A stretch of 64,000 nt of DNA from NCBI GenBank assembly GCA_030601885.1, contig JAUWAU010000023.1, positions 28,224 through 92,223 of the forward strand, in the 5' to 3' direction. The DNA is from Armatimonadota bacterium (GTDB taxonomy: Bacteria; Armatimonadota; Zipacnadia; JAUWAU01). Position 1 is the first letter of the stretch; each line of letters opens with the position of its first letter. A model generated the notes under the pieces. The model ran no database searches, was not told the origin of the DNA, and worked only from the letters and a program-made list of their open reading frames with translations. Below, in pieces: positions 26,972 to 36,565 of the stretch. Both the position numbers and the translations under genes were made by a program.

Positions 26972-29770
26972 TTACTGGGTCGTTGCGGGGGCCTTCGGGG
27001 CGGGAGGTGCGGACTTGGGGTCGCTTGGCGGCTTCTTGGCGCCTGCGCCTTGTTTCGTCGCCGGCCCGCTCTGGGTTTTCGGCTTGGGCTTTTTCGCAGT
27101 TTCTGTCGCCGACTTGGCGCCCGTGTCCCCAGCCAGCACCTTGGCGATCTTGTTTTGTGCCCCCGGCGTGGTCCTGACGCCGAGCGCAATGAAGGACTTG
27201 GCAGAATCTCTGCCGAGGGCTCTTTCTACGCAGGCCAGCAGCAGAGCGGCCTTTTCCTCGGGCGCCGTGAGCTTGCGCAGCTCCGACGGCACATTCTGAG
27301 CTTCAGCGAAGAGGGGGACCACCGGCGCCCAGTCGATGGCCTCGCCGGGCCCCTGTCTGGTCCATTCGGTGATCTGCAGCAGCATGCCGAAGATGGCGTC
27401 CACCGGTATCGTCTTCGCCGTAGTCCGCGCACCGATATGCTTGGACAACGCTTCGGCGGCTCTTGTCTGCGCTTCTTCCAGTCGCGCGGCGTGCGCCGTG
27501 GACGCGGCCGCACCCAGATCCATCTCGCCGATGGACATGAAGAGCCGATGATCCAGCCGCAACGCAGCAAAGCGGGCAAGCGCACCGGCCAAGCCCGGAA
27601 CGGCATTCGTGACGTGCGCGATCGACGGATCCAGCATGAAAAGCTGAGCCAGGGGTTCGAAACACGTCGCGTACGCCGGCGGCTCTCCGCAGTATCGGGT
27701 ACTGATCCGCACCGGCGGCCCAGCCTTCAGCGACCTGGACTCTGCGTCTAGCACGATCGGCACCCGCTCCCCCTTCCCCGGGTCGGCCCCGGTGCACTGG
27801 GCGAGATACGAGTACGCACTGTCCAGTATGTCCGGGAGATTGTAGGCGCGCGCGATAACGGACTCCTCGAAGGGTGCTACGACCGCGACGTGCGGGCGCA
27901 GAATGACGTCGTGGCCCCTGATACTGCGCTTAAGCGCTTTCTCAACGCTCACCCCAATCCGCTTTCGTTCCAGGTTGGCCTCTTCCTCGGCCCCGTGCGC
28001 GCTAAATCGCCGCAGCTCGATGAGGGCATCATCCGCGAGGCCGCTGTTGGGGTACAACGCGATGATCTTGCGATACGAGTCGGCCGCGACCTGTGGCTTC
28101 TCCGCTATTTGGTAACAGCGCCCCAGCAGAAACATCGCATTCGCCGCCAGGGCGCGCTGGGAATACCTGGCAAGGTAATTCTGCAGGCTCACGCGTGCAT
28201 TGAGCGCATTCCCCGCAGCCAGGTGCAGCAGGCCGATCTCGAACACATAGTCGTCGCTGTATCGATGTTCCGGATACGTTTCTGCGACCGTCATGTACAC
28301 CCGGATCTTGTCCGCCGGCTTCTTGAGGCTGCTGCGCAGGCTGTGGATCTTGCTCACCGCCGTTGTGGCGTATCTGCTGTGAGGAAAGCGCTTTATGAGC
28401 TGCAGGTAGCACACGAGCGCTGCCACGTCATGCTCGATGGTCTCGTACGCGCCTGCCGCCTTGTACATCGCGTCGTCACGCAAGTCGCTCCCAACGTACT
28501 CGTTGGCGAGGAAGAGATACGCGCGTACCGCGTCCCCTATCTGTCCGGCGGCTCGCACGCCGCGCCCGCTCCCGAGGGCGTGCGCCCAGTCTCGTTCAAC
28601 GTCGGCAATCTCCTCGGGCGTCGCCGCCGTCTTCGCCCTGTCGTAGTACTTGTGCATCTGCTCGAAGCAGCCGGCCATGCGGTACACGGCGTCGTCGGCC
28701 TGGTCCGATGTGGGGAACTGGCGCAGCAACCGTTGATAGAGCCCGGCCGCCTCGGCGTACCTCCGCATGTAGGACGCTGCAGCGGCCTGATTGTATAGGT
28801 CCGTGACTTGCCGGTACAGGGGCACGGCCAGCGTGTCATTTGGGTTTGGCACCAGGACGTTGGGCTGGTTCCGCACGTACCTCGCCAGCCTCCCGGCGCC
28901 CCTTGCGGCCGCATAGCTCGCCGGATACGTGGTAACCATCTGATTGTAGAGCTCGACGGCCCGCTCGATCTCGTCCATGTAAATCAGACAGCTCAGCGCT
29001 CCGTACAGGCAGTCGTCAACGTAGTCGCTGTACGGGTACTTGTGGACAAGCTGCATGTATGTGTTGAACCCTTGCTCGTAATCGTCGAGGTAGCTGTAAT
29101 ACGTCGAACCCATGTAGTAATAGCCGTTGTCGCAGTAGTCGCTGTCCGGGCAGAGCTGCAGCAGGTTCTGATACGCCTGGATCAGTCCGGGGAAATTGTA
29201 GTCGCGCCGGGCGCGCGATGCGTTGCTGTAGAGTATGTCGTCCACGTAGGGGTTGTTGGGAAACCGCTGAACGAACTCTTGATATCGAGCCTCCGCGCCG
29301 ACGTAGTCGCGGGCGCTGTTTAGATGCGAGATCAGAGCCCACAGCGCATCAGCCGTGTAGTCGCTCTGGGGGTAGTTGGCGATGAACGACGCCAGAGCGC
29401 TGATGTGCTTCGGCGGGTGCTTCAGACGCTTGATGAGGTTGCATATCTCCCATGCCGCCATCACGCTGTAGCGGCTGCCGCGGTACACGTCCCGCACCGC
29501 CTCGTACGCCCGCACTGCCTCCATGATGTCGCTCTCTGTGCCGCGCGAAGCCGTGCGCGCCAGTCGCGCAGCCTCGTCGTACCGGGCCTTCACGACCCAA
29601 AGGTTAAATGCCGGCGGCGAGACTGCTATCGCCGGTAAGGGCCCCGCCTGAGCCGCCTCCGGCACCTCCGCGTTGGCCTGGCAGTAGGCCGGCATCGCCG
29701 TGCCGCAGAGCGAGATGGCGAATATCGCGATGAGAAGACGTCCCAGCGTAGCTGTCTGTCTTGGCTTCAC
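26972..29770 (-). CDS. Secreted TPR-repeat protein
   Basis: GTG 29770 with AAGGA upstream and signal peptide (ATLGRLLIAIFAISLCGTAMPAYCQA); many TPR-like units (NYPQSDYTADALWALI, KYPYSDYVDDCLYGAL, RFPHSRYATTAVSK). Confidence 0.8.
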   Translation of the reverse strand: MKPRQTATLGRLLIAIFAISLCGTAMPAYCQANAEVPEAAQAGPLPAIAVSPPAFNLWVVKARYDEAARLARTASRGTESDIMEAVRAYEAVRDVYRGSRYSVMAAWEICNLIKRLKHPPKHISALASFIANYPQSDYTADALWALISHLNSARDYVGAEARYQEFVQRFPNNPYVDDILYSNASRARRDYNFPGLIQAYQNLLQLCPDSDYCDNGYYYMGSTYYSYLDDYEQGFNTYMQLVHKYPYSDYVDDCLYGALSCLIYMDEIERAVELYNQMVTTYPASYAAARGAGRLARYVRNQPNVLVPNPNDTLAVPLYRQVTDLYNQAAAASYMRRYAEAAGLYQRLLRQFPTSDQADDAVYRMAGCFEQMHKYYDRAKTAATPEEIADVERDWAHALGSGRGVRAAGQIGDAVRAYLFLANEYVGSDLRDDAMYKAAGAYETIEHDVAALVCYLQLIKRFPHSRYATTAVSKIHSLRSSLKKPADKIRVYMTVAETYPEHRYSDDYVFEIGLLHLAAGNALNARVSLQNYLARYSQRALAANAMFLLGRCYQIAEKPQVAADSYRKIIALYPNSGLADDALIELRRFSAHGAEEEANLERKRIGVSVEKALKRSIRGHDVILRPHVAVVAPFEESVIARAYNLPDILDSAYSYLAQCTGADPGKGERVPIVLDAESRSLKAGPPVRISTRYCGEPPAYATCFEPLAQLFMLDPSIAHVTNAVPGLAGALARFAALRLDHRLFMSIGEMDLGAAASTAHAARLEEAQTRAAEALSKHIGARTTAKTIPVDAIFGMLLQITEWTRQGPGEAIDWAPVVPLFAEAQNVPSELRKLTAPEEKAALLLACVERALGRDSAKSFIALGVRTTPGAQNKIAKVLAGDTGAKSATETAKKPKPKTQSGPATKQGAGAKKPPSDPKSAPPAPKAPATTQ

Positions 29771-30047
29771 GGTCGCATTCCTTCGAGACGGCGCCAAGGG
29801 TCGGTGCGCAAAGGAGAAGGTGGAATCAAAAAGACGGCAAGCCGCCACGGATTGCCATCATCGCGGAGCCTGCCGCGCGGTTCCCGTTTAGTGCCTCTCG
29901 TGCTCGGTTGTAGAGAACACCTCACCGAGGGCCTCTGTTCCGCCTGGCTGGTGGCCCGGGTGACGTCGCCCGGCTCCCATGGCCCGCCTCCCAGGTGCCG
30001 CTCTCAGGCTCTGCCGGTGAGAGGCCGCCACTGCGTCGGCATCGTGG

Positions 30048-32705
30048 CTATCTCCGCGGGCGGATGATTATCTCATACCACAGCGTGTGATGCTCCGGCC
30101 CTATGGTCACCAGAGCACGGTCGTCAGAGTCCCCGATCACCAACGGCTCTCGTCGCTGGCCCCGCTCGTCCAGCACGTGGGCCTCGACGCGGCCCGGACG
30201 GACAGGTAGCCGTATGGTCGCGGAGATACCTTCCACCAGAGATGGCTCCTCGCCCCAATTACGCCGCAGCGTCACCCGCTCACCTTCCTGTTCCCAGCCC
30301 CAGCCGGTGTTCTCCGCCCGGCCTGTGGCGGTCACCAGTATGCGCCCCGGCCGGGCAAAGCCGGTTCCATCCACGGCCGTCGCGGTGATCGCCGCCCATC
30401 CCTGCAATGTCGAACCGAGAGAGATCGTGACCTCGCCGAGCTCGAACGTGCGCCCGTCGCAGAAGCCAATCGCCGCCTTGGAATTCGGTGTGTCAACGAG
30501 CACGCACGCCTGCTGCGGGTCGCGACAGTCCCACGTCAACTGCCCACCGTCGCTGACGTACAGCGCCGCCTCGGAAGGGTCGGGCACGGAGCCTTTCACC
30601 TGGAGCGGCCCTTTGCCGAGGCGGATTGCCATTCGACGCCTCAGCGCCGCTTCGAGCGGCACGCCGTAGGTGGTTACATAACTGCCCCGCGCCGGATTGT
30701 CCAGACCATGTTCTACAGTCGCCGGTGCATTCGCAGTGACGACGGTCCTGCGACGACTTGCTCTAACGTCCGGTCGGCGGAACAGAGCGGCTGCCGCCGG
30801 CAGCGTCACGAGCTTCGTCGGATGGGATTTGATGTCGAAGTAGCTGGGGATTCGTCGCACGTCCCACTGGTCGTTGTGGCAGTAGGCGAAGCTGAAGATG
30901 CCGTCCCAGTCCTGCAGGGCGCCGTAGGCGGCCAGGAGGAGGTAGGCCTCGGAGCAGTAGGTGTTTGGCGCGGGGTGGTTGTACTCGCTGATCGTGTACG
31001 GATAGCCGGCAACGCGACGCGCCGCCAGCCCGGGGAGCGTGCCGCCCTTCGCCGTCACCATGCTGACGTTTCTCACCCACCAGTTGTTCGAGTCCCACGG
31101 GCGTCCGGGGAAGGATGGGTGATGCCAGTAGGCGTGGGCGTCGAAGTAGTCCATCGCCACGTGCGTCTGGATGGGAGTGTATCCCATCTGCGTTCCCGTG
31201 ATGAGGCTCTCGACGCCAAGCTCGGAGCGCAGGTACTCGGCCATCCCGGTCCAGTACTCGCGTGCCACGTCGAGCAGGAACCGCACGTAGTCGCGCTGCA
31301 GTGGCCGGCTCCAGCCTGCCATTTCGCTCCGGCGCGGACGGGCGATCGTGCGGGCCGCCAGCGTCTCGCCATCCCGCAGGCCATCCACGCCGCCCGGCCT
31401 GAGCGAGACATCCGCGAGCCAGAGCGTGCCCCTGACCTTCGCCAAGTCACTGAAGCCCACGCGGCCGCCGGCGTACGTCTCGTTGGGCCGGAAGCTGAAC
31501 GAATAGCGCTGCCACTCCGACTCGACGGCGGCGCTCGCGCTGAAGCCGAGCGAGTGCCATGGCTCACGTGTGGCAAAGGTGTTCACCGAGATGCGCCGCT
31601 CGGGCTCGGCCCTCGCCCAGAAGCTGAGCATATACGGTGCGCCCTCGTCGAAGTCCAGGCCGGCTTGATGGAGCTGTACGTACCAACCCGTCTCGCTGGG
31701 CTGGGCGATCGTCACCTTCAGCCCTGCATTGCCTGCCGGCCCGTCGCGGACCGACTCCGCGGTTGCTGACGCCGATTCGTGCACTTCGAGAGCCCATCCC
31801 TGCAGCCCATCGACGAATTGGCCGTTGCGCAGCATCTCCCCGCCCAAGGGCGCTGCGCCGTCAGACCAGGCCTCCCTGATGGCGTCCGTATCGCCATACC
31901 GGCCCCGCAGCCACTCGTGCCATCGCGCGTCTAGCATCTCCTGGCAGTACTGCGGCAGCGCATCGAGTTCGCCGCGGCGCCAGAGCGTCGTGAGCGAGTT
32001 CTCGTTATTGAGCTCGATCATGGCCACGGCCGGCTCGTCCGCGTAGGCGTTGCCGGTGTAGGCATTGACGTGCGCGAGCAGGTCGCGGGCGTACTTGCGC
32101 TGCAGTTCGATCATCCGGGGGTGGAAGTTGTCCACCCCCTTGTCCATCCTGGGCATCTCATCGGCGTGCTCGATGCCGTCGGCCTCTCCAAGCTTGCGCG
32201 AAACGTGCAGGTTGATGTTGGCGTAGATGCCGTTGCGCTTGAGCTGGTGGATGAGATAGTCCAGGCGGTCGAGCGCCTCGGGAGACAGATGCTGCTTGTC
32301 GTCGTATGCGCCGTCGAGGATGCCGTTCGGGAAGGCCCGGCTGTCCATGTGATGAAAGCGCACGATGTTGATGCCGAATTTCGCCATCCGCGCGGCAGCC
32401 TTCTCGGCCACCTCGTGCGGCGGAAAGGCGCCCGCGAAGCACAGATTCGTGCCAAAGAAGCGAAGGCGCTTCCCGCGGCCGTCCACGAAGTGGCCGTTGC
32501 GTACACGCACAAAGCCATGCTTGCCGGCCGGCTTCTCGTTCCAGGCGCTGACGTTGGCCACACTCTCTGACGCGTCATCCCATGGGATCACGAAGGGGAA
32601 CATCGCCTGCGCGGCGTTCGATGGTGCGTCTGCTGCCATGAGCGCCTCGCCTCCGAGCAACGCCAAGAGCAACGCAAACAGCAACTCAAAATGTTTCATC
32701 CGCAC
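30048..32705 (-). CDS. Secreted glycoside hydrolase (GH5-like barrel) with carbohydrate-binding-like insert
   Basis: Signal peptide; LRFFGTNLCFAGAFPPHEVAEKAAARMAKFGINIVRFHHMD...VAMIELNNEN; CBM-like GLKVTIAQPSETGWYVQLHQAGLDFDEGAPYMLSFWARAE. Confidence 0.78.
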   Translation of the reverse strand: MRMKHFELLFALLLALLGGEALMAADAPSNAAQAMFPFVIPWDDASESVANVSAWNEKPAGKHGFVRVRNGHFVDGRGKRLRFFGTNLCFAGAFPPHEVAEKAAARMAKFGINIVRFHHMDSRAFPNGILDGAYDDKQHLSPEALDRLDYLIHQLKRNGIYANINLHVSRKLGEADGIEHADEMPRMDKGVDNFHPRMIELQRKYARDLLAHVNAYTGNAYADEPAVAMIELNNENSLTTLWRRGELDALPQYCQEMLDARWHEWLRGRYGDTDAIREAWSDGAAPLGGEMLRNGQFVDGLQGWALEVHESASATAESVRDGPAGNAGLKVTIAQPSETGWYVQLHQAGLDFDEGAPYMLSFWARAEPERRISVNTFATREPWHSLGFSASAAVESEWQRYSFSFRPNETYAGGRVGFSDLAKVRGTLWLADVSLRPGGVDGLRDGETLAARTIARPRRSEMAGWSRPLQRDYVRFLLDVAREYWTGMAEYLRSELGVESLITGTQMGYTPIQTHVAMDYFDAHAYWHHPSFPGRPWDSNNWWVRNVSMVTAKGGTLPGLAARRVAGYPYTISEYNHPAPNTYCSEAYLLLAAYGALQDWDGIFSFAYCHNDQWDVRRIPSYFDIKSHPTKLVTLPAAAALFRRPDVRASRRRTVVTANAPATVEHGLDNPARGSYVTTYGVPLEAALRRRMAIRLGKGPLQVKGSVPDPSEAALYVSDGGQLTWDCRDPQQACVLVDTPNSKAAIGFCDGRTFELGEVTISLGSTLQGWAAITATAVDGTGFARPGRILVTATGRAENTGWGWEQEGERVTLRRNWGEEPSLVEGISATIRLPVRPGRVEAHVLDERGQRREPLVIGDSDDRALVTIGPEHHTLWYEIIIRPRR

Positions 32706-32758
32706 GAGACCTCACCTTGGGCGAGCCGCTTCGGACCGAGCCCGCCTGCTTTCACGGA

Positions 32759-34024
32759 TCAGCCCTCAGGCGTCAGGTGCTTCAGCAGCTCGTGGATCTT
32801 GCTTATGAGAATCGGCGCAGTGCGTGGCCCGATGGACATTGTGCGCTCGTATTTGTAGAGCGGGTTGTCGGAGTCTTCCTCGGGGAGTATGTAGCCGAGC
32901 TCGATGGGAGAGAGGCCGATGATGAACTTGTGAGGCCCCGGCATGAGGTCTTTGATGCCGGCGCCGACGGCGGGGAGCGCCTCGCCGGGCACGGTGACCA
33001 TCTGCACGGGTCCGAGGCCGATGGCTGTGACCTGCGTGGTCAACTCATCGCCAGCCGGCAGGGGTATGACGCCGAACTTCGCAGCAATCTTGAAGACGGG
33101 ATTCTCAATGGGGAGCGTCACATCAGCGGCGGCCAGGCGAATGGTCAGCTCGTCCAGCACATCGGCGCCCTCGAGCGCGTCCATGGCCGCCCGGCCCACG
33201 GCGGCGCCAATCCGCTCCGCCTCCTCAAACGTATGCACATCGCCCGTGTCAACCGTTACCATGCCGCCGAGCGCGCCGTTGATGAACACGGCCGTCCCAC
33301 CTGCCTCTTCCTCCACCGTGCGGCACAGGTAGCCGGCGAAATCAGCCGTCACCAGCGTGTTATCGTTCCAGAGCGTCTCGGGATGGCATGCCCAGTTCAC
33401 CAGGGTGCCGATCCCGTTTCCCGCCTCGTCCACCGCCTGCAGTACCTCTATGTGGCGATCGATGAGCGCCTCGTCCCTGATGTTAACAGATGTGCGCGGC
33501 GGGGCCTCGGCTCGCGCGAAGCGCAGGCGTGCCGGCTTCATCGCGCCAAGAGCTGCGTTGACGGCTGCGGCCGTCTGGGACTGCATGTGCTTGACGTACG
33601 CCGGGTCAATGCCGCTCTTGCCGGGCAGGCCCCAGAGGCCGAGCGTGTCGGGCGCGGAGTGCACGTGGGTGGAGGCGATGATGACGTTGGAGGCCGGCAG
33701 ATCGGACACCTGCTCGCGGATCGCTGCCACCTGCGTGGGCAGGAGACCAATGAGGTCGAGACACACCAGCGCGATCGTCGTGTGATCGTCGCTGATGGCG
33801 AGGCAGCGCGCGTAGATATCGTCATGGACACCAGTTGCGCGCCGATTCGCCTCGAGCCCAGCGAGGTACTGTCCCGGCGCCTTCGGCGTGATCGCCTTCT
33901 TGGCCGCGCCGGCGCTGAGCCCGGCCGTTGCTGGAGCCGCGCCAGGCAAGAGCGTCCCCGGGACAACTGTCGCAATCAGCAGCCACGCGCCGCCGATGGC
34001 CGCACGGCGAGTGCAATGACTCAT
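32759..34024 (-). CDS. Neutral/alkaline non-lysosomal ceramidase-like protein
   Basis: AGAAKKAITPKAPGQYLAG...LVCLDLIGL...VIIASTHVHSAPDTLG...NWACHPETL. Signal sequence; GGAGGGG before ATG 34024. Confidence 0.82.
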   Translation of the reverse strand: MSHCTRRAAIGGAWLLIATVVPGTLLPGAAPATAGLSAGAAKKAITPKAPGQYLAGLEANRRATGVHDDIYARCLAISDDHTTIALVCLDLIGLLPTQVAAIREQVSDLPASNVIIASTHVHSAPDTLGLWGLPGKSGIDPAYVKHMQSQTAAAVNAALGAMKPARLRFARAEAPPRTSVNIRDEALIDRHIEVLQAVDEAGNGIGTLVNWACHPETLWNDNTLVTADFAGYLCRTVEEEAGGTAVFINGALGGMVTVDTGDVHTFEEAERIGAAVGRAAMDALEGADVLDELTIRLAAADVTLPIENPVFKIAAKFGVIPLPAGDELTTQVTAIGLGPVQMVTVPGEALPAVGAGIKDLMPGPHKFIIGLSPIELGYILPEEDSDNPLYKYERTMSIGPRTAPILISKIHELLKHLTPEG

Positions 34025-34073
34025 GCTACTGCCCCTCCGGCACGAGCGCAGTGAGTGGCATTGGGTCGTTTCT

Positions 34074-34101
34074 CTGACCACTGGCCACTGATCACCGATC
34101 A
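34074..34101 (-). repeat. Heptamer array (TCAGTGG / CTGRYCA)
   Basis: + strand CTGACCA-CTGGCCA-CTGATCA-CCGATCA; overlaps the TGA stop of gene 34092..35042. Confidence 0.75.
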
Positions 34102-35042
34102 CGGGGCGTGGAGAGCTTCTCTCGCTTGATGGGCCCGCGCTTGATCACGCGGACCTTCGGCTCGGATTCGCCGCCCCGGGCCGACTCGGCGGATGGACGA
34201 CGGTGTGTGCTGAACGTGTAGGTTACTCCGCTGAGGAACTGAGTGCGATCCGTAATGTCAACGTAGCCCAACAGCAGCGTGAGACCGCACCGCTGCTTGG
34301 CCGGATGGGCGAGGAGGCTGAAGGTGGCGCCGACGTTGGTGCTGTAGCCATCGTATTCGATCATCGTGCTGACGCGCTCGTCCAGACGATGAGACAACCC
34401 GCCGAAGAGGCGGTTGTGGAATCTGCCAGTCCCGAATCCGCCGGTGAGATACGTTGGATGATTGGCCCGCCCGATATCCTTTGTGGCCACGACGAAAGCC
34501 GACCGTGCACCGGCATCGCTCCGGCCTGGGCCATCCTCGCGTACGTTGAGCAAGTCTATGACGCCGACGGCGACCGCGGGCGTCTTGCCACGCTCCCCCA
34601 CCAGTTGCTTCTGCACGTTGTAGGACGACTCCCATGCATCGCTCGTCTCCATGTCGGCCAGGTACCAGGACTTCCCGGGCGAACCGAGTCCCACGGCAAA
34701 GGTCACGTTGCCGTTGACATCGTCGCCACGGAAGTCGAGTTGGAAGTCCTCAGTGAGCTGCCCGACATGGGCGCCAACGATGTAGCTGCGACCCGACGGG
34801 GTGTAGGCCACCGGAATGCTGATCTGCGTTGCGCCGTTGAACCCCGGAGCGCCCTCGGGCGTGACGCCGTATCCGCCGCCGGGAAGGCCGGAGATGAAGC
34901 GGAAATCCGGAAATCTGCGGAAGTGCTGCGCGTTGGCGGCCGTGGCGAGCAGCATACTTGCGCACAGCAGCGCCACTGCGTACGCTACCGTCGCTGTGCG
35001 CGTAACGCGGGTGGACGGCCGGATGCCATGTCCAAGAGCCAT
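34092..35042 (-). CDS. Secreted/outer-membrane beta-barrel-like hypothetical protein
   Basis: Signal peptide (VAYAVALLCASMLLATAANAQ) and alternating amphipathic strands; YjbH-like appearance. Confidence 0.6.
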   Translation of the reverse strand: MALGHGIRPSTRVTRTATVAYAVALLCASMLLATAANAQHFRRFPDFRFISGLPGGGYGVTPEGAPGFNGATQISIPVAYTPSGRSYIVGAHVGQLTEDFQLDFRGDDVNGNVTFAVGLGSPGKSWYLADMETSDAWESSYNVQKQLVGERGKTPAVAVGVIDLLNVREDGPGRSDAGARSAFVVATKDIGRANHPTYLTGGFGTGRFHNRLFGGLSHRLDERVSTMIEYDGYSTNVGATFSLLAHPAKQRCGLTLLLGYVDITDRTQFLSGVTYTFSTHRRPSAESARGGESEPKVRVIKRGPIKREKLSTPRDR

Positions 35043-35321
35043 GTGCAATCTTCCCTTCACAATGCCGCGTGCGCTGAGGGTCGCTGCGCCGCGGAGACGA
35101 TCACTCCCTGGTCCTGCCCCCACCTCCGAAGAGCATACTTCCCGGGTTCGTTGCCGGATTCCTGCATGCTGTCCATCATTTCGGTGCTCTGAGGGCTGGC
35201 GAGCCACAGTGCCCGAACGGGCTGCCGCAACCGAAGGACCGGGCATGGTGAGCGCGAATAGCTGCCTTGGAGTGATGCGCCTGCCTGGGACGCAGCCGCA
35301 CACCCGTGGGAGGTAGATGCA

Positions 35322-35891
35322 ATGGAACGTGCCGTTGATAACCGGTCCTCGGGGCCTTCGGCGACCAGAGGAAACCTCGAGGAGATGCTGGCAGCCAATC
35401 GCGCCTTCATGGCCGAGCGGCGGCTGCAGGCGATGCCGGACGCGCCGACGCGCAAATTGGCGGTCCTCACGTGCATGGACTCACGTCTCACCGGCTTATG
35501 GAATGAGGCCCTCGGGCTGCAGCGCGGAGATGCCATGGTACTGCGCAACGCGGGCAATACCGTTGCAGCAAGCGACGATGTGCTCCGCTCACTGGCGGTT
35601 GCCGTGTACGCGAAGGGCGTCGAGGAGATCGTCGTGCTCGGGCACAGCGACTGCGGCATGACGAAGATCCAAGCGTCGGCGTTCATAGATGCCATGAGCC
35701 GGGCCGGCGTGTCCCGCGATGCGATTCCCAGCATTGATTTCCGGGAGTGGCTGGGGGCATTCGCTCGCGAGGAGGACAACGTTCGCGACACCGTGCGCGC
35801 CATCAGGGAGTCCGGGCTGTTCTCCCCAGATGTCCAGGTGCACGGCCTGCTGCTCTACGTTGAGACCGGCGAAGTGCGCGCCGTTCAGTAG
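35322..35891 (+). CDS. Beta-class carbonic anhydrase
   Basis: LTCMDSRL and VLGHSDCGM zinc/active-site motifs. Confidence 0.9.
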   Translation: MERAVDNRSSGPSATRGNLEEMLAANRAFMAERRLQAMPDAPTRKLAVLTCMDSRLTGLWNEALGLQRGDAMVLRNAGNTVAASDDVLRSLAVAVYAKGVEEIVVLGHSDCGMTKIQASAFIDAMSRAGVSRDAIPSIDFREWLGAFAREEDNVRDTVRAIRESGLFSPDVQVHGLLLYVETGEVRAVQ

Positions 35892-35980
35892 CCGCATCTC
35901 CGCCGAAGCGCAGGGGATTGCACCTCGGCACTGGAATGCTCTCTTCGATAGAACGGATACAGACCCAAGGAGGGATCGCA

Positions 35981-36550
35981 ATGCCGGAACGCCGGGCAAT
36001 ATGGTTCGATGAGCCCTCGGCAGCACATACACAGGCCACGCTCCAGGCAGCGCACGAGCGTGCCACCGAGCTCGGCATCGATCAAGTGGTCGTTGCCACG
36101 ACCAGCGGGAAGACGGCGCTTGAGGCGGCGAAGCTATGTGGGGACAACGCGAAGATCATCGGTGTAACGCTGCATGCCGGGACGTGGGCCAAGTACGCGC
36201 CCCCCAACGCGGACATCGTGGCTGAGGCCGAGAAGCACGGGGTGAAGTTCCTCACCGCGACCCATGCGCTTATGGGCCACGTGGGGAACGCGCTGCGCGA
36301 CAAGTTCGGCGGCATAACGCACATTGAGCTGATCGCTTTCGTGCTCTACATGTTCTCACAAGGCATGAAAGTCGGCATCGAAGTCGTCGCGATGGCGGCC
36401 GACGCCGGTCTGCTCGACATGGACAGCGACGTCATCGGCATCGCCGGCACCGGCGGCGGGGCAGATACGGCGCTCGTCATAAAGCCCGCCTTCACGACCA
36501 ACTTCTTCGATCTGAAGGTGCGCGAGGTCATTTGCATGCCGCGAACGTAG
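35981..36550 (+). CDS. Pyruvate kinase alpha/beta-domain-like protein
   Basis: IDQVVVATTSGKTALEAAKLCGDNAKIIGVTLHAG; strong AAGGAGG before ATG 35981. Confidence 0.75.
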   Translation: MPERRAIWFDEPSAAHTQATLQAAHERATELGIDQVVVATTSGKTALEAAKLCGDNAKIIGVTLHAGTWAKYAPPNADIVAEAEKHGVKFLTATHALMGHVGNALRDKFGGITHIELIAFVLYMFSQGMKVGIEVVAMAADAGLLDMDSDVIGIAGTGGGADTALVIKPAFTTNFFDLKVREVICMPRT

Positions 36551-36565
36551 CGGCGGAATCGGGCC

